From IMG/VR virus record IMGVR_UViG_3300005613_000278, positions 1-31,027 of that record: a DNA stretch of 31,027 nt; one strand, written 5' to 3'. The notes beneath the pieces are model-generated. The model was not told where the DNA came from and did not search any database. It was given only the letters and a program-made list of their open reading frames with translations. Of the stretch, positions 19,532 to 27,100 are shown one piece after another. Source of the DNA: a virus. A program made the translations under genes and the position numbers. How positions within the stretch are numbered: the first letter of the stretch is position 1; the number at the start of each line of letters is the position of its first letter.

Positions 19532-22038
19532 AAAAACTCTACGTTCCACCTTCCGGTAACACAGACGCCAAACTCGCAGGCTGTGGTGAGCAACCAGGAA
19601 CTCACGAAATCCGTGCTCGACCACCTAAGCCCTTCGTAGGTCCTGCTGGTCAAGGCCTCGACCAATGCTTGCTAATGACCAAGATAATTCGTCGAGACCT
19701 TTACCTAACCAATGTGATTAAGGACCTGGACCGACCACTTAAACACTACATAAACATAGGTCGTGGCACTCCCTCAGTCTCACCTGAAGGTCACCAGTAC
19801 CTTCGTGAGCTGAAGGAAGAACTAACCAACCTAAACCTTAATTGCATAGTAGCTTTCGGCAACATACCTTTGTTTGCCTTAACTGATAGGGTGGGAATAA
19901 CCAAGTGGCGTGGCAGTGTAATCGAATCTACTCTCGTGCCTGGTTTGAAAGTCGTACCAACCTTTCATCCTGCCACTTTCATCCCTCCAAAGTTTAACTT
20001 CCTAAACAAACCTTTAATTTGTGAGGACTTACTAAGGGCCAAATATGAAAGCACATTTAAGGAAATTCGACGGACTACACGCAACATCTTTATTAAACCA
20101 ACTTTCGAAGAGTCCATCGCTTACCTCAACCATTGTTTCGAGGTCGGCTGTAGGGGCCAAACCATTGCTATCGACATTGAAGTTATTAATGAAGAACTCG
20201 ACTGCATCTCATTTGGTCACTCACCAACAAGAAGCATCTCAATCCCGTTCAGGGATCACAAAGGTGACTACTTCACACCAGACCAAGAACACGAAGTAAT
20301 GCTCCTAATTGCTAAGATCATTCAATCAAGGAGGATTTCCAAAGTTGGTGCAAACTTCATCTTCGATATGCAATTCTTATTTCGCAAGTATGGCATCATC
20401 CCTCGTGGGCCACTTCACTGTACACAGATAGCTCAGAAGATTGCCTTCCCTGATTTCCCTGCTGGCCTCGACTTCGTAACCACTATGCACACCGACGTAC
20501 CTTACTACAAACAAGATGGTAAGAAGTGGATGAAGATGGGAGCTGGCACTTGGGATCAGTGGTGGATCTACAACGGCATGGACTCGATAGTGCCAGTCGA
20601 AGCTCTCCCCAAACAACTTGCAATCCTCAAGCAACAGGAAAATGAAGCAACCTATGAACGTCAGCGTAAGTTAATCAAACCACTCATCTACATGTCTGAG
20701 CGAGGGATTAAAGTTGACGTCCAAGGTATGTTGACCTACAAAGAAGAACAACAATCTAAACTCGACGACTTAGCACTTGAACTTAACGAGGAAGTAGGCT
20801 ATGCAATCAACTACAACTCACCAGCTCAGCTTAAGAAATACTTCTACGAAGAACTAAAACATCAACCTTATAAGAAGAAAGGTGCAGGTGGAAAGTACAC
20901 AGTAACCACTGATGTGGATGCACTTAAGCGCCTGGCCCGTAAAGGTGTGCATGCTGCGAAACTAATGCTTGACATTAGGTCACTTTCTAAACGTATCTCA
21001 ACGTACCTTAACATAGGAAAGGTGGATAAAGATGGAAGATATAGAAGTAGTTATAAACCTGTCGGGGCCGAAACAGGTAGGCTCTCATCAGGTGAAACGA
21101 TATTCGGTACTGGTGGAAATCAACAGAACTGGCCACATGATCTTCTCAGATTCTTTCTGTTTGACGAGGGATACATTGGGTATTCTCTCGACCTTAGTCA
21201 AATCGAAAATAGAATTGTTGCTTACGTTGGAGGAGTCCTTCCCCAAATTGAAGCTTTCGAGCAAGGAATAGACCTTCACCGCTTGACTGCTTCAGTAATC
21301 TTCGGCAAACCTTACGATCAGATCTCCGGCGAAGATGGTTCCTCAACCCTTGGTGATGGTAGACAATCAGAAAGGTTCTGGGGAAAGAAAGGTAACCATG
21401 CAACTAACTACGATGTTGGATATAAGACCTTCGCACTTAAAAACGAGATGGGTGAGAGTGAGGCTAAGGCTACTATAGAACGTATCCATAAAGGTTACCC
21501 ACAAATTCGAGGAGGTTTCCACGTTCTAATCCAAAACATGCTTAAGCGTAATAGGACTGTGACAAACCTCTTCGGACGCACTCGATTATTCCTCGGTCCT
21601 ATCATCCCTTCTTACCCATTCGTTCCTGCAGGTGCTTGTGCTAACACTTACCGTGAAGCCTACGCACAACTTCCACAAAGCACTTGTGCGGATAAGATCA
21701 ACGAACAAGGCCTTGAGTATATTTACTATAACCAGCACATATTTAAGCATGTAGAGCTTCTAACCCAAGTGCATGACTCAGTAGTGTTCCAAATCCCACT
21801 ATCCCTTCCTTGGGAAGAACATGCAAGGTTAGTTTTACTAATCAAGGACTCACTCGAAACCCCACTTGTCTGGCATGGGAAGGAAATCAAGACACCTTGC
21901 GATGTGGAGATAGGTCTTAATATGTATAAGAAGTCTATGGTAGAACTTAAAAGCAAGGAAGTTCCAAGTAACCCTGGTTTATTAGCTACTAAACTAAAGG
22001 AGATTTATGAAAAACTTACCAATAGAGTTCTTACGTGA
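19528..22038 (+). CDS. UDG-like domain fused to family A DNA polymerase
   Basis: 836 residues, replicative polymerase. Residues about 15-175 resemble family 4/5 uracil-DNA glycosylases: GCGEQPG at 18-24, PFVGPAGQGLD at 35-45, and FHPAT at 146-150. The 3'-5' exonuclease domain shows AIDIE (Asp216, Glu218), NFIFD (Asp280) and NGMDS (Asp352), so proofreading looks intact. The polymerase domain has motif A SLDLSQIE (Asp555), motif B at 616-635 (RFWGKKGNHATNY and on) and motif C TQVHDS (Asp750; Ser in place of the usual Glu). There is no 5' nuclease domain, as in T7 polymerase. Start overlaps the previous gene as ATGA. Because motif C ends in Ser, catalysis may rely on a different second acid; this deserves attention. 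Confidence 0.92.
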   Translation: MKKLYVPPSGNTDAKLAGCGEQPGTHEIRARPPKPFVGPAGQGLDQCLLMTKIIRRDLYLTNVIKDLDRPLKHYINIGRGTPSVSPEGHQYLRELKEELTNLNLNCIVAFGNIPLFALTDRVGITKWRGSVIESTLVPGLKVVPTFHPATFIPPKFNFLNKPLICEDLLRAKYESTFKEIRRTTRNIFIKPTFEESIAYLNHCFEVGCRGQTIAIDIEVINEELDCISFGHSPTRSISIPFRDHKGDYFTPDQEHEVMLLIAKIIQSRRISKVGANFIFDMQFLFRKYGIIPRGPLHCTQIAQKIAFPDFPAGLDFVTTMHTDVPYYKQDGKKWMKMGAGTWDQWWIYNGMDSIVPVEALPKQLAILKQQENEATYERQRKLIKPLIYMSERGIKVDVQGMLTYKEEQQSKLDDLALELNEEVGYAINYNSPAQLKKYFYEELKHQPYKKKGAGGKYTVTTDVDALKRLARKGVHAAKLMLDIRSLSKRISTYLNIGKVDKDGRYRSSYKPVGAETGRLSSGETIFGTGGNQQNWPHDLLRFFLFDEGYIGYSLDLSQIENRIVAYVGGVLPQIEAFEQGIDLHRLTASVIFGKPYDQISGEDGSSTLGDGRQSERFWGKKGNHATNYDVGYKTFALKNEMGESEAKATIERIHKGYPQIRGGFHVLIQNMLKRNRTVTNLFGRTRLFLGPIIPSYPFVPAGACANTYREAYAQLPQSTCADKINEQGLEYIYYNQHIFKHVELLTQVHDSVVFQIPLSLPWEEHARLVLLIKDSLETPLVWHGKEIKTPCDVEIGLNMYKKSMVELKSKEVPSNPGLLATKLKEIYEKLTNRVLT

Positions 22039-22258
22039 TATAGTACTAGCATGCCTATTTGGTAAAGCAGAGGATCATACAGAGCTAAACTTCATAGGGC
22101 ACCCAGATTTAGAATATGAAGCTAAGTGGGATGATCTAATAAAGGTAAGGGAACATATAGTCACTAACCTACGTACTTCAGATGATGGTAATTTTATAAG
22201 AATATCATATATATTAAAGGAGATCTATGATGAACTCAATTCAAGAAAGTTACCTTAA
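22007..22258 (+). CDS. Hypothetical small acidic protein
   Basis: 83 residues starting inside the polymerase end (32-bp overlap); AAAGGAG 4 nt upstream. Largely helical (EFLRDIVLACLFGKAEDH, DDLIKVREHIVTNLR). No family recognised. The C-terminus LKEIYDEL mirrors LKEIYEKL at the polymerase end because both are encoded by a ribosome site of the next gene. Confidence 0.6.
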   Translation: MKNLPIEFLRDIVLACLFGKAEDHTELNFIGHPDLEYEAKWDDLIKVREHIVTNLRTSDDGNFIRISYILKEIYDELNSRKLP

Positions 22259-22412
22259 AGCACTCAGACCAACCACTGCTATAAAGATAGAAAGCTTAGA
22301 CAACAAACCAGTTAATGCTATAATAAAGTTAATCCACAGCACTCTATCCTACAAATACAATACCTTCTTCGACGAAGATAACAAGGTAATCTATGTTGGA
22401 AAAAAGGTCTAA
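22227..22412 (+). CDS. Hypothetical small protein
   Basis: 61 residues; two adjacent ATGs (22227, 22230) after AAAGGAG, the second better spaced. Overlaps the previous gene by 32 bp. Strand/helix mix (TAIKIESLDNKPVNAIIKLI). No family recognised. Confidence 0.6.
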   Translation: MMNSIQESYLKALRPTTAIKIESLDNKPVNAIIKLIHSTLSYKYNTFFDEDNKVIYVGKKV

Positions 22413-22415
22413 AAT

Positions 22416-23612
22416 ATGCCTGATGATGAGCGGAACATTCCAGATTGGATCGACGGCTTTATGTTGCTTACTGAAGACTCGGAACCTCCAGTCCTATTTA
22501 GAAAATGGACTGCTGTCTCCACCATTGCTTCTGCTTTGCAACGTAAGTGTCGTGTAACAATAGGTATTTCATTAACCTTCTACCCAAACTTCTACATCGT
22601 CTTAGTCGGACCAAGTGCAACTGGCAAGGGAACTGCAATGAAATATGCTTATGATATAATAGAGCAGATTCCAGCTATTAAACTAAGTTCCCAAGCCACT
22701 TCCCTCCAAGCCTTAATTCGCAGGATGAAGGACACTAACTTAACCGACATAGACATGGTTACAGGTGAGCAACTTTACCATTCATCTTTAACAATATTCA
22801 GTAATGAATTTACAGTGTTCCTAGGCTACCATAATCGTGAGTTAATAGCTGCCTTATGTGACTGGTATGACTGTCATAATAGATGGTCTTACGACACTAT
22901 CAAACGTGATAAGGAAGAAGTAATCGGAGTGTGGGTTAATGTCTTGGCTGGCACTACACCTGACAATATCCAAAGTAGTCTCCCAATGGAAGCTATTGGA
23001 GGTGGTCTAACTTCCCGCATCATCTTCGTTAATGAGGAAAAGAAATCTAAACTCGTAGTCTTCCCTTCAACCACAGACCGTGAGCTACAGTTACAACAAC
23101 ACTTAATTCACGACCTTGAACAAATCACTTTGATGTCTGGGAAGTTTGAATTCACTGAAGATGCTATGTCTTTTTACTCAACCTGGTGTCACTTGGCCGA
23201 TGCTAACCCTCCATTTTATAGTCCAAAGTTTGACGGTTACTGTGGACGTAGGCGTAACCACTTACTCTCTCTCGCTATGGTGTGTAGTGCTAGTAGGTCA
23301 AACGAGATGATAATTACTAAAGATGACCTGGAGCGTTCATCTATAATGCTAGCCGAGGTTGAGGTGAAGATGGGAACTGTCTTCCGAGGCATCGGGACGT
23401 CTGAGATCTCTGCCTTAATAAACGATGCAATAGTGTTTATTGAAAATAGCTCTACACCTGACATTCCTTTGTGGCAGTTTGCTAGACAGTTCGAAGGTAA
23501 TATGGATAAGATGGTACTTGACCGAGTGTTGTTTACACTTGAGACTGCTAAATATATTAGGATCGAAAGAAAACCTAGCGCTGACACAATGATTAGGATT
23601 TTAGATAGATGA
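22416..23612 (+). CDS. DUF3987-like P-loop ATPase, probable replicative helicase/primase
   Basis: 398 residues. The N-terminal DWIDGFMLLTEDSEPP then a Walker A loop GPSATGKGT at 65-73 (Lys71) preceded by NFYIVLV. TIFSNEFTVFLG near 125-136 fits the Walker B region, and VLAGTTPDNIQ near 172-182 the sensor. This is the arrangement of DUF3987/helicase-like proteins found in phages without DnaB. The C-terminal segment (DIPLWQFARQF, VLDRVLFTLETAKYI) looks like a winged helix. Position after DNA polymerase supports a replication role. A primase domain is not visible in the window. Confidence 0.75.
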   Translation: MPDDERNIPDWIDGFMLLTEDSEPPVLFRKWTAVSTIASALQRKCRVTIGISLTFYPNFYIVLVGPSATGKGTAMKYAYDIIEQIPAIKLSSQATSLQALIRRMKDTNLTDIDMVTGEQLYHSSLTIFSNEFTVFLGYHNRELIAALCDWYDCHNRWSYDTIKRDKEEVIGVWVNVLAGTTPDNIQSSLPMEAIGGGLTSRIIFVNEEKKSKLVVFPSTTDRELQLQQHLIHDLEQITLMSGKFEFTEDAMSFYSTWCHLADANPPFYSPKFDGYCGRRRNHLLSLAMVCSASRSNEMIITKDDLERSSIMLAEVEVKMGTVFRGIGTSEISALINDAIVFIENSSTPDIPLWQFARQFEGNMDKMVLDRVLFTLETAKYIRIERKPSADTMIRILDR

Positions 23613-23623
23613 AAGGAGACAAT

Positions 23624-23803
23624 ATGAAGCTAAAGGAAAAGTTTATTGAAAAAGACATAATCGTTAACGAGGTTAGTCATGGAATAAGTAATACATATGT
23701 AACAAAAAAGATGATGCGAATGGTAGTGATAAAGTTCAATCATGAATCTAAGAAAGGCAAGGCTATTGGTCAAATCTTAGATGGTGTAAAGAGATTACTA
23801 TAG
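23624..23803 (+). CDS. Hypothetical small basic protein
   Basis: 59 residues from ATG 23624 (AAGGAG 5 nt upstream). Lys-rich (MKLKEKFIEKDIIVNEV, MMRMVVIKFNHESKKGK). No family recognised. Confidence 0.6.
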   Translation: MKLKEKFIEKDIIVNEVSHGISNTYVTKKMMRMVVIKFNHESKKGKAIGQILDGVKRLL

Positions 23804-23830
23804 GAAAAGTGATGGAAAGGAGGTGATGCC

Positions 23831-23977
23831 ATGATGGGTATCCTGCGGGTCATCTTGCTCCTGGCGGTATTATCCTTAACAATGAGTGAGTGTAGGGGAA
23901 GGACTCTACATCCTTCTCCTACATTGAACCAGACCGTCAAATTTTTTAATCATCTTTGGAGGAAGTCAAATGCATAA
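23831..23977 (+). CDS. Tiny membrane or secreted peptide (48 aa)
   Basis: ATG 23831 preceded by AAAGGAGGTGA. A hydrophobic N-terminal segment (ILRVILLLAVLSLTMSEC) resembles a signal or lipoprotein leader, though the residue before Cys is Glu, so it is not a standard lipobox. A palindrome copy is read in frame as QTVKFFNHL. Candidate small lysis-associated or surface peptide; uncertain. Confidence 0.5.
   Translation: MMGILRVILLLAVLSLTMSECRGRTLHPSPTLNQTVKFFNHLWRKSNA
23931..23955. repeat. 25-bp dispersed palindrome, copy 12 (inside a gene)
   Basis: Left arm AGACCGTCAAA, right side TTAATCATCT weaker. In-frame within 23831-23977 and in the same frame as copies 8 and 9. Confidence 0.7.
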
Positions 23978-24146
23978 TATAATGGTAACTAGTAGAATAT
24001 ACAGAAAACAAGGTTATACAATAATAAAGATAGCTCCATCTATGTATCACAGTTGGATAATGTGGCTATTAATTGAAGGGGATAGTCGCGACTTGTGGCG
24101 TAGAGCTACTCACAAGAATAGTCCGTCAAAAAATTTTACGGTCTAA
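23970..24146 (+). CDS. Hypothetical small protein (58 aa) at the convergent end
   Basis: ATG 23970 with GGAGG 7 nt upstream, overlapping the previous ORF by 8 bp. Basic and partly hydrophobic (YRKQGYTIIKIAPSMYHSW, WLLIEGDSRD). Its last codons and stop lie in a palindrome copy. It ends 4 bp into the convergent minus-strand gene. Confidence 0.5.
   Translation: MHNIMVTSRIYRKQGYTIIKIAPSMYHSWIMWLLIEGDSRDLWRRATHKNSPSKNFTV
24120..24144. repeat. 25-bp dispersed palindrome, copy 13, at the convergent gene junction
   Basis: Arms AGTCCGTCAAA and TTTTACGGTCT. It spans the point where the plus- and minus-strand modules meet. There is no following T run, so it is not a standard terminator. Confidence 0.85.
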
Positions 24147-27100
24147 TCAGAACCTTCTAACCTCCTCATTTCCTCCATAAACCTACTATATCCTTCGTTA
24201 CTTAAATACCTAGCCCTCATCAATTCACTAAGCATTTCTCTACCATTGTCAAGTGACCCATAGATCTCGTAAAAGTGTTTAGCTTTAGCTTTAGGAGTTG
24301 TGTGAAACATACTTACCCATGCATCTCTGTGTGGCATATCTTTAACATTTCTAATAAACACTTCCTTGGTCATTAGACTATTCATTATGTTAGGATCTTT
24401 AAAGCTTCTAACATAGTCTATTATGTCTTCTCTTTTCCCATATCCATGCCAGTAGTAATTCTCAGCAAGGAGATTCATCTTACCATTTCTTACTACTGAA
24501 TTAACTCTTTCTTCTTCAACTGGTTCACGACCTGCTTCCCTAATCTCATACCCAGGTCTGGTAACACCTATGATTCTATTTATACCTGGGAGTTCAGCTA
24601 AACTAATCATCCAATGCTTTGACTTTAGATCCTCAGGTACATCACTAAATGCCCACTCATATGCTCCAGATAACATCTGTACGAATTCATTATTCCTTGG
24701 TATAATATTACCTACAGCACCTTGTAATCTTACTGGAGAAAGTTTTGTAACTTTGCTAACATCTACTGCCATTTGAGATAGTCTAGGATCCCTCATGGCA
24801 CCTTTCCCATAAATACCTTCCTGTGCACTCTTAGGCCAGTCTAAAGTTTTCCCACCCATGTCTGTGTACATGTCCCTGTCTTTCCACCAGCTATAATTTG
24901 AAGTGTACTCTGCATAACCTTGCAGTGCTGGTGGGAGGCTAAGTCCATAAGGTCCTAGTTGTTTAAGTGTTTGGATGAGCTTCTTAAAGTCTGGTTCTTT
25001 TTCTATAATCCCTTTATCATGTAGGTAAGTTCTAGCCAGTGCATCTGACAACTTATACACAAAAGCCGCACCAGGGTCTAACCTTAGCTTAGCATAAAAG
25101 TAAACTTTCTCCCCATTCTCATCTACAGCACTTACATGGTCTGGGAATAAAGGTATGATTAGGTTTTTCTCATTCCCTTCCTCCGGAATATCCTTCATTA
25201 CATGGGGCCAGAGTACCCATCCAACTGTTGCTAACCCAGCAGCGGTACCACCTATCTGCATAGTCTTCATTGTAAAGTCTACTGGGTTATCCTTAGCTTG
25301 TCTCCAAAAAGTTCTAAATCCCAAAGTACCTGCGTTAAGGAATATGAAACCAAGTTGGTCAAGTCCCTTAACAAACCACCCACCTTGGTTATAGTCCATT
25401 CTGTCTCTTGCTGCATGCGTAGCCTCATACATTACATCTTTGTTCTTCCTTGCTTCCTCAAGACTAATACCTTCCCTTTTAGCTATTGCTTTAGTTGCTC
25501 TATTCGTCGTAGCTTCCCTAACCCACAGTTCCATACTAAGTCCATGGTATGAGATAAGGTCTAGAAACTTTCCCCAGTTCCCTCTTTGCTTAATACCTTT
25601 TGTATACCTACCTTCACGCATAGCAAGGAACGGCATAACTCCACCATGCTTTACATAGTCTTGATAAAGCTTCCCTCTGGTAACTGCATCTGGTAAAGTC
25701 TTAATCATATCTATCCCAATCTGCACAGGTGCAACTCCAGGAATTGGACTATACAATGCCTTAGGTTTACCAGTAACTGGATCGAAGGTTCTAGCAGTAA
25801 GCATAGAATGGGTTAAATCCATAGGTACACCAATGAAAGTGCCCCACATTGGACTTAAGCCAACTGCTAATGACCTAGTAACAGGTGCAAGCATGGCACC
25901 TCTTATAACCTTAGTCATTCTTGCACTAAGATCATGACTCTTTGTTACTAAGTACTTAGCCGCATCTGGATGGAAGTATAGATTCTTTCTCTTGCCTTCA
26001 ACAAAGTAAGGCATTGGACTCCAGCCTCTTACCTTTTTATTACTAACTATCCCATTCTCTGGATGTTTGTCAGCTAAGGTTTTCCACGCTAGTTTAGCTT
26101 CCTGATTAGCTATAGCACCCTGAGACCTAGCAAACATCTCATGAGCTGATGGCCAAGGATCTGGTTCGATTATCTTATGGCTTCCCAGTCCAAGGCTTTC
26201 AACACCTGAGCTGGTAGACTTAATGGTTTCATTTCTTAGCTTTGAATTGTAAGTAAAGTCATAGAGTTTTTGAACTGTCATGGATCCAAACTTTCTAAAG
26301 TCATGTGATTTTAACTTCTCACCTTCTTCAGGAGTCTTCATACCAGCTTCAACAAGGTCATCTACAATCCTTCTCATCCACTCAAAGTATTTCTCACTTG
26401 CATCTGCGGCTTCCTTAACTTGCTTTGCAGTAAGCTTACCAAATATCTTCTCAATCTCCGGAATAGATACCTTCGCAGCTTTCCATGCTTGTTCTGGAAT
26501 ATCTTTAGCCATGTCAGCTAATGATGTAATAGATATTACTTGGTCAGGTCCATACCCAGGTTGGGCTTTGTACTTTGGTTTGTAACTATAAATGGATTTA
26601 AGTCTTCTAGCAAGTACGTCTTTCTCAAAGAGTTTTTTCTGGTCCTTGTTTAACCCTTTAAGTACCTCACGTTTACACTGGTCATAAAGTATCGCTCCGT
26701 AACCTTTACCAGCAACTGCTGAACGCTGCCTTGGAATTATATAGTGTGCTTCCTTTGGGAACTTTTTCCTCACTTGCTTAAGGAGTGTTTCCATCTGGTC
26801 CACTGATGACCTAACAACGTCAGACTTTACTTGCTTAGTTGCATAGCCGAGTTTGAACTTTTTCATTTCAGCAGATTCGTCAAAGGATTTGGCAAACTTA
26901 TAAGCCTCAGAAGCCATAGACTTAAGTAACTTAGTACCCTCGGAAGTTATTGCACCACCTAAGGAATAAAGAGTAGTTCCTGCTCCTCTATGAATACCTT
27001 CTTTGACTTCAAGCATCTTATCAAGTGTTTCCCAAGGTGGCTCTCTTCTCCGTTGTGTAGGTGAAAGCTTAGCCCTTTCTTCAGTCAGCCTTGCCAGCAT

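Noticed and set aside
22007-22258. Gene duplication suggested by matching ends LKEIYEKL and LKEIYDEL
   Set aside because: Both ends are explained by an AAAGGAGAT ribosome site plus ATG of the next gene read in another frame; the rest of the proteins do not match.
24120-24144. Palindrome copies as rho-independent terminators
   Set aside because: No T run follows the stems, copies occur inside genes and directly before start codons; true terminators at 5603 and 9422 look different.
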